NCBI GenBank assembly: GCA_029747015.1
Contig: JAKOGI010000836.1
Coordinates: 186,001-250,000 of the forward strand
Direction: 5' to 3'
Source of the DNA: Carnegiea gigantea
Lineage: Eukaryota > Streptophyta > Magnoliopsida > Caryophyllales > Cactaceae
Length of the DNA: 64,000 nt
Position numbers and translations under genes: made by a program. A model generated the notes under the pieces. That model saw only the letters and a list, made by a program, of their open reading frames with translations. It did not search any database and was not told the origin of the DNA. Below are positions 23,281-35,499 of the stretch, one piece after another (the stretch's first letter is position 1; each line of letters starts with the position of its first letter).

Positions 23281-24960
23281 CCAGTTTTTATTTCCCACAA
23301 TATGAGCGTGAACCTTTTTGAAGTTATCTTTCAAGGCTTAATAAATGTCATACTTAACAGAAACATAATTTTGAAAAATGAAAAATTTGTGAGGTCATTG
23401 TTGTGGGCCTAAATGCTGAGTCCAAGTGTTATGTTGAATCAATTTGTCCTGGAGGTTTAATAGAATTATTATCTAAAACTCAAGATGAAGTTTGGGATTC
23501 TTTGAAAAATTAGCTCGGGAAACCTATGTGTTTGAGCAAGCTAACGAGACTTTTAGATATCCAACTCATGGAGAGTATGATTTTCATGCTAATTCTTACC
23601 CGTTAGGCCACTTTATGAATTCAAATGACTCATATGACTACTATATGCCTCCTTTGTGCGATTAGTATGAATCTTCTTATCATGATACATATATTTGTCC
23701 TTTTCATGCTTATGTTGATGCCATATGTGCAAGTTTTGAAAAGAAGATTAATAAAATGACTGATAAAAAAATAGAGACTATGAAAGCGAGAATTGCTACT
23801 TGTTCTCAATGTTTTAACCAAAATAGGGAGACTTATAGTAAGATTGATTCTAGTTTAGGATCTTCTAAACCTGACATTAGTCTCTATGATGATTTTGAAC
23901 CCTCTTATTATGCTAGGCTTGATTTGAATGAACACATGTGTTTGCCTAATCTAGATTAAGAGAGTGACCTCCCAATATCTTTATCAATAGACCTTACATC
24001 CCTCACTAGCTCAACCAAAGATGTCACTGAAGATATCTTAGTTTATGTCAACCTACCCATCACTTTGAACGACTTTTGTGAATTTGAAGTGGGTGAACAA
24101 TCTAATACTATTAGCGAGTTAAATATAGGCATTACACGTAAAGTTGAGCCTCATGATTTAGATGATTCGAAAGATATTTCACATGAGTTATGTGATAAGG
24201 TAACTGAACTCACTATTTTAGACTTTGACGATGATATTCTTTATGGAGAATATGAATCTTTTTCATATGGGCTTGATGCTACTGAAGGTCTTGATGTGGG
24301 TTTTCATGTTGAGTATGAATCATTTTCTTTTAATCCCGTTATTCTTGACCTTCTATTTCAATTAGATGATAATATTCTGTATGTGGAATATGAATCTTTT
24401 TCTGGTGAGTTTAAAGACCCATGGAAGTTCTGATGATGGTGTTTGTGCTGACTACGAGACCTTCTCTTTTGACCCCATCTAAACTGACTTCGTTTTGAAT
24501 ATTGCAAGTCCAAATTTTTCGAGTCTGAGATGATTGCCACTAAGAACTTTGCTGTAGCCCGGACTCATACGCATATTGGACTTAACAAACTTGTGAAAGG
24601 TGCACCCTTTATTTTGCCTAGATTGTTTGTTCATGCTGATATAGTTTCTTGGCCAATGACTTCCATATTGGCTTCTTTAGAGTAAGTTTATTTCCTATCT
24701 GATTGGGCTCAACTCTTTGATAAGTTGAAGTGGGCCCTTACCAGTGCTTTATTGTCTATGTGGATGTACTCTTTCTGGTTTCAACTCACTACTTTTTACT
24801 GTCGGTATATTATTGAGAGTTGGGCTTCTCTGTTTGATAAGCTGCTATGTGCTTTAATGGGTTTTGATTTGAGTTACAGCTTTCAGCTTAATATGGAGTG
24901 GCTGATGCTCCATACGTCTCATATTGCATAATCTTTGTGAGACATAGTTTGGGTGTAACC
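23281..24960 (+). pseudogene. Element 2 gag-like protein remnant with YESFS repeats
   Basis: Collinear fragments with shifts: ICPGGLIELLSKTQDEVWD (about 23440-23510), a Tyr-rich stretch with HAYVDAICASFEKKINKM (about 23705-23760), then 23756-23959. A further 122-codon frame (24065-24433) is very acidic and has EYESFS three times (GEYESFSYG, VEYESFSFN, VEYESFSGE), with a related YETFSFDP next to it in another frame. Finally, LPRLFVHADIVSWPMTS (about 24610-24670) and short Trp-rich repeats WASLFDKL/WAQLFDKL follow (about 24705-24850). The first part resembles the stretch after the capsid domain of Athila gag. The acidic part is not a known enzyme. Stops at about 23513, 23666, 23957 and 24431 and several frame changes disable it. 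I cannot assign a function to the acidic repeats. Confidence 0.6.
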
Positions 24961-26875
24961 TACATCCGACCTGGTATGATCATTCCACCCTTCTTCTCTT
25001 TTTCATTTCTTTTCCTGCTTTTTTTGTATTTACTTGTGGATATTTAGAACTGTGAATATATGAGTGATCAATCTTAAGGAGCAGTTTGGGATATGTTGAG
25101 CCGTATCGACTATGATCACCCTAGGTTGTGTTGTGATTTTATGAATATTTGTTAGTTGTTGATATCTAGGATTGTGAGTAGTTGTCAATATTTAGAATGG
25201 TTCTTGTGGATGCTTTAGTTCCTTTGTTTGGTTTCTTTAATTTTGTGTTTTCTTTCCTTGGTTTTGTGTTTTGTTTTAATTTAGCAAGTTTTAGTTTTTC
25301 TTCGGTTTAATTTTTGTTTCATAGTTTCTTTTTGTTTCCTTTTTGGTATTTTAGAGTTTTTGTTTTTGTTTTATACTTAGCTTTTCTTTCTTTTGTATTT
25401 TGTTTCGTATTTAGCTTTTCTTTTGATTTAGGTTGGTATTTAGTAAGCCTTTGGTTTGGTTTTGTTTCTGTTTTGGGTGATTATGTAGGTTTGGTCTAGA
25501 TTGGTTTTGTTTTGGTTTCGATTTTGGGTTTTATTTTTCTTTATTTAGCTATTTTGCTTTTTGATTTTTTTTTGGTGCTTGGGACTTATTTTGTTTTGGT
25601 TTAGTTTTGCATTTGGCCATTTAGTGGTTTGGTTTGTTTTAGAGTTAGTTTTTTTTTTTTTTTTGGTTTTTCTTTCCAGATTTTGATTTTGGAGATTTTA
25701 TGTTTGTTTTTAATTTTTATTGGTGTCATAATTTCTATATATTTGTGGTTTCATGAGGTTTTACGGTTGTATAACTGATGTGCTTGCTTTTTAGCGCCTT
25801 AGTTTCCACAATGAGGACATTGTGATGTTTTGGTGTGGGGGTGAGGTGCCCAATTTTTGAAAGTTTGAAGTTTTTGAAAATTTTGAAGATTTTTTTTTTG
25901 GGGTTTTGGGAATGTTTGTACTCTGTTTGATTAGCTTGAATCCCCTGTGCTTTGGTTATTAGCTTATATACAAGTAGGATGTGCATGATAAGTCTCTGAC
26001 CTTAGTGTGACATTCTAAGCTCTAATTCTAACTCTAGTGTTCAGTATAGATTGTCTAATCTAGCTCTTGTTTATTCCTTCATCATTATCATTAGGTCTTA
26101 GGCTTCCATGAATGATTCTCCCACTAGCTTGTAACATGATTACTTTGAAAAAAATTGAAAAAAAAGTGTATTATGAATAAACAACAAGAAAAGGAAAGAA
26201 AGGAAAAAGAAATAAAATAAAATAAAATTTGGAATGACAAGTATCCGTTTGAGGCATGCGCTATTGGGCATTACCCTTTGAGGCACGTGCTACTGGATGT
26301 TACCCTTTGAGGTAAGATTGTTACTGAGAAAGTTTGCTTCCAATGTTAGTAGGATAATAATGTAGTTGTGTTAGCTAAGTGGGATTGAGTATAATTCTAG
26401 TAAATCTAAGCCCTGGGATGATGATACACTCGTACACGAACACCGAGATGGATTCAGAATCTTAATGTTCAATGGGGTGAAAAATTAGTACTCTGATGTC
26501 ATTTAGGAGGTAGAGGGCTTTGAAGTATATTTTGTGCATATGCATGTCAATGACATGGTTACATAGGTGATTTAGTTTATTAGAATGTATGGATATCTTT
26601 CCCTAATTTTGTACATATTAACCTTAAGAAAAACCAAAAAGATTTTCTTTTGTTTTTGGAATAATTTTTGTGTGTATTTCACATGAAAACCCTCACAAGA
26701 CCTCACTCGTCCACTTAGGAGACCGAGGGGTTTAAGAGGCTTGTTGCATATGCTAAATGCAACCAGTGATTCCTACGACAGTGAGTCAGAATTTTTCTTT
26801 CCTTATTTTTCATTTCTTTTAGTTAGTTTAGTTTGTTTTGCTCAAGGATGAGCAAAATCCTGGTGTGGGGGTATT
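24961..26875 (+). other. Element 2, 3' non-coding region and polypurine tract
   Basis: A low-complexity T/G-rich stretch (25200-25720, GGTTTTGTTTTGG-type repeats) is followed by about 1 kb similar to the 3' non-coding region of element 1. The polypurine tract TGGTGTGGGGGTATT (26861-26875) abuts the 3' LTR. No reading frame of note. Confidence 0.75.
26248..26312 (+). repeat. 29-bp tandem repeat, about 2.3 units
   Basis: Units start TTTGAGGCATGCGC and TTTGAGGCACGTGC and end TTACCC, with a partial third unit. It is equivalent to 12163-12235 of element 1. Confidence 0.75.
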
Positions 26876-28808
26876 TGTTCGTGCTAAAAATGTGTCATTT
26901 TTAAGGTACTTTTATACTAGTTTTATATTCGTTATAATCGTATTTATTAGATACTTTTACGCCAATTTTATGCTCATTATAATCGTATTTATTAGGTTTT
27001 TATTTGATTTTATTTTGTTTTGTAAGTTTTGAATAAATGTGGAGAAATGCAAGGAAATGGGGGAAAAAGATGTCGAAAATGTCGGGAATGAAAAACAGGG
27101 CCAAATGGACCCGAACCCAACCCAAAACGCCGTTTGTTTAGCCCAAGAAAAAAAATATAATAAAACCTAATTCCTCCTAGCCCTCACGTGCACAACACGT
27201 GACTCGCATAACGCCCGTAACTCTCATTTCCTCTCTATCTTCTTGATACCCAGAAAACCCCCTACAAACTCGACCACGCGACCCCTGCTCCTCGCCATCT
27301 TCTCCATCTTCCTCATCTCCTCTCTCCTTATCATCTCTCTCTTCAAATCTCATCTGCCAGGACACCACAGCAGTACCCAATAGCACCATCAACACTCATC
27401 AACATTGCCAGCTGTCCCCCGATCATGACCATCGACGAATGTAGAAATCCAAGGGTAGAGATCGAAGTGGTTCGATTTAAAGGGAAGGTAGTAGCGATTG
27501 AATTGGAGGTAATTAGGGTTATGTTAGGTTTAATTTATGTTTAGGTTTAGTTTTAATTTCATTTTTCGATTTTCAGAGTTAGGGTTCAGAAATTTCAGTT
27601 AGGGTTTAGCTGTTTCGATGTGTTTTCGGATTTCAATTTCATGTAATTAGGCTTAGCTTGGTTAAATTGGAGTTGACATTCAAGATCTTTAGTTTCTAAT
27701 TGTAATATTTTGGGCATGAGTGCGATGTGTTTTGATCCTCCTCCTCCCTTGTTTCAATATGTTGATCCATCAATGCTGGCAAATCCGCCATGGTTAACGA
27801 GTTTTGGAGCTATGTTTCAGTTGTCCCATTGGTAAATTCAAATCCTCTCCCCTCTTATGTTCATTATTGTTTGCATCCTGTTGCTCAATTTTCAGGTTCT
27901 GTTTTTAACTTTATTTCGATACCATTGCTTTCCCCTTGTCTGTTGCTCTGAATTCCTCATCCCTTTGCTCAGTGTTCTAGTTTGCTTGATTTGGTTGAGT
28001 TGATTTGAAGTAGGTCTGATGAATTTTAGCTTGTAATAAACTGTTCTTGGTTTTGGCTGGTTAATTTCGCACTCCCCTTCCTGCTTTTTGTCCGTTCTTC
28101 GGATGCTCCACTTCTATTTCTGGAAGTCGATTTAGTGATTTCAGCAGGTTATGGCATGGGCTGAGAGGCCCTGTTCTTGCTTTTTTCTTCGGTCATTCTG
28201 ATTTTCTATTCGACTTGAATCTAGTGACGTTGGTCTATTTTGAGCTTCATGTCTACGGTTATTTTGCCATTAATACCAGTTCCGAGCTTGACGAGCTCTA
28301 TGAGCTAGGATACCCTTCTCTATTTTCTGCTTCAAATTGGGTACTTTGTGTTTCTGGTTTAGCTTGATTGAAGATTTTACAAGGGCTTTGCTTGGCTTTG
28401 AGTAAACTAATGGTATGGATTTTGGATTGTTGCTTGAAAAAGCTCTTTAAAGTAGCGCACAATTAGCAGGTTTTAATTTCATTAGTTTAGCTATGGCTTC
28501 TTTAATGCATTTTGTTTCATTCATCTAAGATCTTCTAATGTTCATTTCATGTTTAATATAATTAAGATGATCTAGTTTGAACCTTTGGGAATTCAGTCAT
28601 TTATTGTTTAAGTAAATGTATTTATGGCTTATGTTTAGGTTAATACAGGTAATTTTACCTATTCTAGGATTGTTTAATTCTATTTAGAATAATTTAGTTT
28701 ATTGTGGCCTTAATTTCATCCTGGTCCCTATGGGCACGACCCTCAAGTACTATAGCGAGCATTGTACGCTTGCGGCCTTTTTAGTTTTTCACTCGAAATT
28801 TCCCTACA
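26876..28808 (+). repeat. Element 2, 3' LTR
   Basis: Starts TGTTCGTGC and ends CCCTACA. Two CACGTG boxes lie at 27185-27190 and 27196-27201, about 30 bp after an ATATAATA stretch. A tandem duplication of about 50 bp (26905-26995) is absent from the 5' LTR. Confidence 0.85.
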
Positions 28809-28813
28809 CTTTA
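28809..28813. repeat. Target-site duplication CTTTA, right copy
   Basis: Matches 21049-21053. Confidence 0.85.
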
Positions 28814-29278
28814 ATAGGCAAAGGGGAGAGAAATTTAGAAGCAAATACTGTAGCAAATCACGTTCTAAAAAACAAAGAATTTTTTTAGAAAAGTAGGTTA
28901 TTGTCCCGCAGGAAAAAAAACAACTGTAAATGCTGGGCTTGCAGAGAAGTAGGATATTATGTTAATGAATGCAAAAGTAGGAAGCATAATAAGTTGATTA
29001 AAACCCTAGGAAGCCTAAATTATGTTAAGTTTAGTGAGGATAAGGCATTAGACCTAGCCTTAAGTAACAACAAAGGAATTGTTGAAATGATACTGGACAA
29101 TGAATATGAAGAAAGTGATTATGAAGAAACTAGCTATATGATGGAAAGTTGCTCAATCAGTCTTGCCGATCTTCAAGAAGACGAGTTTGTGGTAGATAAT
29201 GATAATGTAAAAGTCAATGGAGATTGGGTCCTTTGTATAATTCAGAAAGACATAATTTATAAAAAATTCATCTTTTAA
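28814..29278 (+). pseudogene. Pararetrovirus capsid protein, zinc knuckle and acidic tail
   Basis: The 125-codon frame from 28901 contains CKCWACREVGYYVNEC. This is the caulimovirid capsid knuckle CX2CX4HX4C with the His changed to Tyr (28955-28957), which would weaken zinc binding. An acidic tail follows, EEESDYEE-like (about residues 66-80), with Ser and Glu-rich sequence as is usual after the knuckle. Upstream, 28814-28900 continues the basic region and has an in-frame TAG at about 28888. Knuckle and basic region bind viral RNA or DNA. The frame ends at 29276-29278 just before the movement-protein part. Confidence 0.8.
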
Positions 29279-29883
29279 TTAAAGAGTAAGTATGCATGTG
29301 AGATGATGTAAGGAGATCTAGAAATTAAAGATTGTGAATATGATGTGGGAGAAGCTGATCTCATCAATTGGGAAAACATCTTTAAGCATAAAAAAGATAG
29401 AAAATACGGACACATCCATGTTGGAAGTGTCCAAGTTCAAATCACTCGATTACAATATTATAGTAAAGATATTGATCTTTATGCCTTGCTTTGTGATATT
29501 AGGCATACCAATTTAATAACCAAATTATCACAGGGTAAAAAATCAATTTATGTAATGGGTCAGTAGGATTTAATTACCGATCAGGATATTATGTGAGTCT
29601 AAAAGATGAATTTGATAAAAACTTCCTATCCCTTAGTATAAAAACAGTTGGGATAGATGTGAAAAGAGGAGGTTAACCACTGAGGATATTTTAGAAAATG
29701 ATCTATAAATTAGACAATACAAAAGATCCAAAGACTAAAGTAATAATGATAGAAGTAGAGAAGTTTGAAAGTCCTGGCCCTATGCAAAAGATCCAGAGGA
29801 TTAAATCTACTCCTGCTAAGATAAAAATTGATCGTTCATGAATATTTAGGTTTGCCAACCCTACAAAAATCAACAAGAAAAAT
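29279..29883 (+). pseudogene. Pararetrovirus movement protein
   Basis: The frame 29345-29566 has DRKYGHIHVGSVQVQITRLQ followed by DIDLYALLCDIRHTNLITK. This is the signature of the 30K-type movement protein in caulimovirids: a KYxHxHxGxxQVxI strand, then LxALxCDxRH containing the conserved Asp. These proteins modify plasmodesmata for cell-to-cell spread. A TAG at about 29564 ends the frame; the later part to 29883 is fragmentary with several stops. Placement after the capsid region is the basis for the cavemovirus/solendovirus-like assignment. Confidence 0.75.
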
Positions 29884-30433
29884 GTGATGAAAATTGATGA
29901 GAATGGTGAAGTAAGCATTAAACTCCAATTATTAAGAAGCATGAGTGCAAGATTGGAATGGGAAGAGGGATCTTTATCAGCTAAAGAAGAGCTTAAAGAA
30001 AATGATACAATTAGTATGACCAGTGAAATGAGTGGAATGAGTTTTGAACTCGCAAGGCATAGTGTTGACTGAAATATGAGTGTTGATAGAAAGATTGCTG
30101 GATACAAAATCAGAATTGTTAGTGATCCATTTTATAAGGATGAATCAACCAAAAACATGACTATGGAAATATGCTACGAAGCTGCCAATATATATCCTAA
30201 TGGCATCTATATCCTAATAAAGGTGTGTTTAGAAGGATATGAAAAATATAAATTGTTTGCTTACATAGACAATCGTTGTTCTGTATGCTTTGTAAAAAGG
30301 TCGTTGTTTTCAGAATTTATGTGAAAAAGAGCTAATAATGCGCTACAAGTAAGGGGAGCTGACAATAATATTATGAACCACAATGAAGACATAGAAGGGT
30401 TATTCATAGAATTATGAGGAGTTCAATGCATTA
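29884..30433 (+). pseudogene. Pararetrovirus polyprotein linker and aspartic protease start
   Basis: 29884-30072 is a Ser/Glu/Met-rich piece ending ELARHSVD with a stop, followed 4 bp later by 30076-30324. That frame contains KLFAYIDNRCSVCFVKRSLF, the place of the protease active site. The expected Asp-Thr/Ser-Gly reads Asp-Asn-Arg, so catalysis is lost. A TGA at 30322 ends it; fragments continue to the insertion at CATTA. The protease processes the viral polyprotein, and its second half lies at 41043. Confidence 0.75.
30429..30433. repeat. Target-site duplication CATTA, left copy
   Basis: CATTA abuts the TGTAATAG edge of the left LTR and recurs at 41043-41047. Confidence 0.8.
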
Positions 30434-33281
30434 TGTAATAGTCTGACTCTAAATCATGTTTATTTATTTAATTAAGCTATGTTATTAATTTTTCATATTT
30501 ATTTATCTCATTTAGTCATCCTGGTTGGGAGAATTCATTTTGCGCCCCACTTAGCAATTTGAGTTTTAATTATCGAAAAATTTTGAGTGAATCAATAGTA
30601 GGCCCTGATAAATATGATTTTAAAGGTTAAATTATTTTTCATAGGATTACAAAAATTTAATTTTGAGCTACGAAAAATTTTAACCGCATTAAGCGTAATT
30701 TCCTTTCGGACCCAAACTGATTTCGGCCCAATTTCGGCCCAACAACCTTTACTTCATTTTACTTAGCTAATCACCATGTGATATACCTAATTATCATTAG
30801 TCTAAGGTTACTCTTGGTGGATATAAACTCAACCAAGTAAATTTAGATTATTTTCCACCAAGTAAACTATCAAAATATCAACACTCTCTCTCTTCACCTT
30901 CACCCATTCCGTTGCTTGCTGCTAGCACCACCACCACCTACAGTCGCCACCTGTTGCTCTCGACAGCCACCATCAGCCATCAGTCACCACCCCATTAGCC
31001 ACTAGCCACCAGCCAAAGCTCTCACAAATACCAAAAATCACCTCCATCTCTCAAAATCCAAGCTTAAAATGAGGCAAATCCTAACTGAATCATGTTTAAC
31101 TTTGGGTTTTTATATTAGATTTGATTATGGATCATGTTATCTTGATATAAACAATGCTATTGTGATGTTTTAATCATTAGTTAAGCTTGAAAGCATGCAA
31201 GGGTTAAGGTTGTTTATGATCATACAAGCTTAAGTTAAAATGATGGATTTGGAGTGTTTTTTTTCTGTGTTTGATTTCATAGTCTTTAATCCTATTGATG
31301 ATCATGATAATTTTTATGTTGGTTTTGGATGAGTTAAAGGTAAATTTAAGTTGGTCATAAGCTAGGGTTTTAATGATTATTCATAGTTTAGCTTACTCTT
31401 GGACCAAGCATGTTATTTGTCGGAGCCTTGGTGCAAAATGATTCTTGTTTGATTATGAAGAAAAACTTGTGGATTATGGTTGTCTAAAGTGATGTTGAAG
31501 GTCACTCCATAGTTTAGTGATTTTAACAAGTGATTTTAGAGGGTGATGAATTGAAAAAGGAGGATAATAAAGTAGGTAGCAAGTTGTGAAGGCCGTAAAA
31601 ACAACAGTCTGTTCCGGAAAAAAATGGTAATGTGTGGCTTGCCACAAACTTATGAATTTTTGTGGGGCGTTGTATCAATAAGTTTTCTTTCAAATGGATT
31701 TTGAATCACCTCAATTCGAGTTCTATGGGAAACCTTATGGCCATTTCCCTCTAACTACGCAGACCGGACCAAAACTGTGTAGGGTGGTGTTTTAGCTCAA
31801 TTTTGGGTTTTATGTGGTAGTGATTGTGTTATGGTCTAGTAAGAAACGTCTTGTGGGACTTCTTAATCTTTTCATATTGGGGTTTTATAGCTTAATTAGA
31901 GGTCGGGAGTGAAAGTTATGAATTTTCTATGGTGGACCTTGAATTGGTAACAATTTTGATTGCACTTAAAAGCTTATTTGGTTTGGAAAACTAAGTTGTA
32001 TGGTATGTGCTATGTAATTGAAGAAGTGGGGAGATTGATAACTCTAGATGAGTGTTTATTGGTCCAACTCACTATGTTTAAAGTTATTCTAAATGTACCA
32101 CCAGTCCAATTGCATTCAAACCTTTATTATCCATCTCAGATATATCAAAAACTCGTGATCAATTATAACCATCAAAGTCTTTCTTTTATGATCTCAATTA
32201 TTCTACTTTGATCATTTTTATGTCAACATTATTTCACTTTGCATTAAATTACCCTAATCTTTCAAATCATGTTGGCAGAACTTATCTTCTATTGAATTAT
32301 TTGAGCGATAGATGCCTTTTAGTGAATTTCTATTACAATCACAAATTATAGAAGTCAATGTTGTTTATTAATTTCATATACCTATAATTATATTTCTTAA
32401 ATAGAAATTGAGGTATAATCTATCATTTCTCATTGTGCATAAGTATTATCAAGTGAGATTACATTTTAAAGACTTCAGGTATGTTCATTATCGGTATCTT
32501 TAGAAATCAGCACGTATTTATCAAAATTATAATGTTTTGATAAGTACATCAATGAATCAGTTTAATTAGTGATTTATCACATAATTATTGATCCCATCAG
32601 TTATTAGTTACAGGGCATAGCCCTTCTGTTACCCGCAGGCTTCAGGCCATGTCTTGATCGGCTTAGTAGGTGTACACATATCCATACATCGTAACAGTTA
32701 TAAGGGGTTCACTTTCAGATAATAACTAGTAATGTGGTTTTACATTCATCTTATTCATTATTTTAACTTAAAATAAATTACAAAGCGGGCACCTAACTAA
32801 TTTATGCAGTGATCATTTAACAATATCGGAATGCATGTATTGAGCTTCCGCTCACAATTCGAAATGTTTTCATGTTTTGTTTTAGGAAAACACTCAGTGA
32901 ATCACTCTCATGCTAACAACTTAGCGAAAAGGCATTCTAGTGAGTCAGTAGAAGAGAATAAGTAAGCAAGGGAAACTTGGACGAATCAACAATGATATAA
33001 ACCACGCATACGTTGGAGCCGTATTTTGTAATCTTCAATGCATGGAAGTGGAAGCTTTGTGGTGAAGTGCTTTATTGTAGTGTATAAACCTTATGTGGGT
33101 TAATGAGTGAATACATATGGCTAAAGTTATGACTGACTATATTATCTCTAGTACACTTGCAGCAAGCCTTGTCCTTTTAGGATGACAATAATACCCCGAT
33201 CATTGGGTTTATCAGTTGTAATTGAGGGAATTAGGATAATTGTCGCAAATAGTGAAACATGCTTAATTAGGGGGTGTTATA
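30434..33281 (+). repeat. Element 3, 5' LTR
   Basis: Starts TGTAATAG and ends GGGGTGTTATA. It contains a CCACCACCACC-type tract at 30925-31015. There is no reading frame with a known domain. Confidence 0.85.
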
Positions 33282-33285
33282 GATT

Positions 33286-33300
33286 TGGCATCAGAGGCAA
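33286..33300 (+). other. Primer-binding site, tRNA-iMet type
   Basis: TGGCATCAGAGGCAA lies 4 bp after the LTR and resembles TGGTATCAGAGC. Confidence 0.7.
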
Positions 33301-35499
33301 GGTTTTAAGGGCCACTGTGAGCTATCAAGCATTTATGAGTTAGCTATTAAGGTGTGTATGAGTTATATTGGACCAGTTAAATGAACTATTGACTATAAGT
33401 TCATATGTCTGGGCATATAAGGAGGAACTATTTCCATTTAGATGATTTAATTATTCGGTAATATCCTGATATTGGAGCATTAGCAAGGTGATGTGTGGAA
33501 CCACTTGGGTGACTTGCTGGTAAGGCATGCTCTCATTTATCTGGGAGTTGTATTGTATGTTTTATTTCTATCATTTGTTTAAATTTTTGCAATTGTGCAC
33601 TCCGGGTGTGTGACCTATTGAGCTATGAACCCCGACATGTGGCCGTTGAGCTATTGAAGTATTTGTTTTCATTTTAGGTATCTATTGTAGGGCGTTAAGC
33701 TCGGTTTTAGTTAGTTTTTAGGCGAAACTCTGTCCGTTTTGCCCCATGATTTGAGAGTTTTATTAAGGTGTGCTAATACACATGATCTTAGGTATAGTGA
33801 TGGTTGAAACCTAATGTAGGGATGCCTTTTGCAACTTCTTAAGGGATTAATATAGTGTCAGGTTAGATGTAGACCTTCAGATACGGAAATGCCTTGTGGG
33901 GCAATATCTTTGAGGTGAACAAGTATGAAATGAATATTACAATGAGTGCTTATGTCTTGTGATAATAGTTAGTAGCTTATGGTGTGCTACTTGACATTAT
34001 GTGGGTGGTATGAGTAAGATTAAGCTGTCGTGTATAGGAATTATTTGGTATTAACACTAAAAGCATACATCAGCAATGCTCTCATTATTTCCTGTCATTG
34101 GCTTATTTTTGCCCTGGTTACTATGAATTGTTAAGAGGCATCATTTCTTTGCCACTAGCACTACCTTGATTTATAACACAGTGCTTATGCAAAAAAAAAA
34201 AAAATCATATATGATCTCTGGGGAGTCCTTTAAACACATCTAAGCAACCTTTCTTATAGGTGATTCAAACCATGACAATCATAATTGTTTAATTCTCTGT
34301 TTCTATAGTGGAGCGTATAATGACCCTCAGTGTGCATTACTGTGTGATTTGTACTTCTTTCTAAGCATATTTGACCCATTCTACTTACAGTTCAGTCATC
34401 ACTATATTCATATTTTTACTGTCACCTATTTTAACTCTTTGCTTCTATTTGGGCACTATGCATTTATTGGTTGTAAAGCCTTTGGCTTCAGACCCGGTCA
34501 TTGAGCGCCCTTTCAGCAATTAAATGGATCCACATTGTTCGTGTTCCTATAGCGCCGTAACGTCTTGTTGGCATACTACTCTATGGCCGTGACTGTATGT
34601 TGTTACTCAAGTTATTTTAGCAATCTTTTCTTTACTAGTACAACCTGTCTTATTAATGATAAACAACAATTTATGCTATTTCCATCTGCTAGCAGTTTCG
34701 GAGCTTGTATGCCTACTCAAGACTTCCATTTACTACAAATGTGTTATTCATGAATGCTGATGCCATCATGTTCAGTCATAAGATTGAATCCTTCATCTTA
34801 ACTTATTGGCCTTTCAAACACCAGATGAATAAATTTTCCCTTCTAGTGGTGATGACATTCATATTCATCATTTTACTTACCTACGGGTACCGTATGACTT
34901 TTCAAGTGCCTTTTTAGTAATTTGTTAGATTTCTTCACCTTCAGTACTTAATACTCCCTCAACTTCATAACATAGTTCATTTACTTTACTATCATGACCA
35001 TCATAAATAAACCGCATGTCTTGTATATGCAGGTCATTTATATGACTTATCTCTTTCATTACGAATCTTCGCCCTTTCATTCATTCATCTTACATGCCAG
35101 TTCTTTATAACCAATAAAGAAATATCTTTGCAAGGGTTCATGGTGTGGTTACATGTCTTTACACTTTAGATTGTCCCCCTGTCATTTAAATTTATTGAGA
35201 CTAGTAGGCAGTTAAATGTGTTATCTTTTATAAATATGCCTCTATTAGTATTACCGGAACCATATTAATTGGACATTCAATCCAGTTTGATTGGCAGACC
35301 TTGTTATCATTATGGGGATGAACTAGCTGTGTACTTATAGAGATGACTTGCAAAGATCTTCAGGTTAGCTTGAGGAATAAGAAAAGACTAGACGTGTGTT
35401 TCTATGGACTGAGGAGAGAAAAACTCTATTTCTGCCTTAGTTACACTGTACAAGTAAGTGAGTAATCATATCAGTAGTGCATTGACTATTAGTGATATG
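33301..35499 (+). other. Element 3 interior, gag region unreadable
   Basis: Gag would be expected here, but I find no capsid, zinc-knuckle or protease motif and no frame longer than 70 codons. An A-run lies at 34191-34204. It is either saturated with mutations or replaced by other sequence. Confidence 0.5.

Larger units (their letters stand above)
21054..28808 (+). mobile_element. Athila-related non-autonomous LTR retrotransposon (element 2)
   Basis: Two LTRs of 1844 and 1933 bp, a tRNA-Asp primer site and a polypurine tract frame a 4.0-kb interior. That interior has gag-like remnants but no protease, RT, RNase H or integrase motif in any frame. The LTR ends, leader composition and 3' non-coding region resemble element 1, so it could have been moved by enzymes of an Athila-type partner. 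It lies in the pararetrovirus between the basic stretch and the zinc knuckle of the capsid gene. A pol deletion private to this copy is the alternative; the smooth join of coding remnants to the 3' region argues for a pol-less family. Confidence 0.85.
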
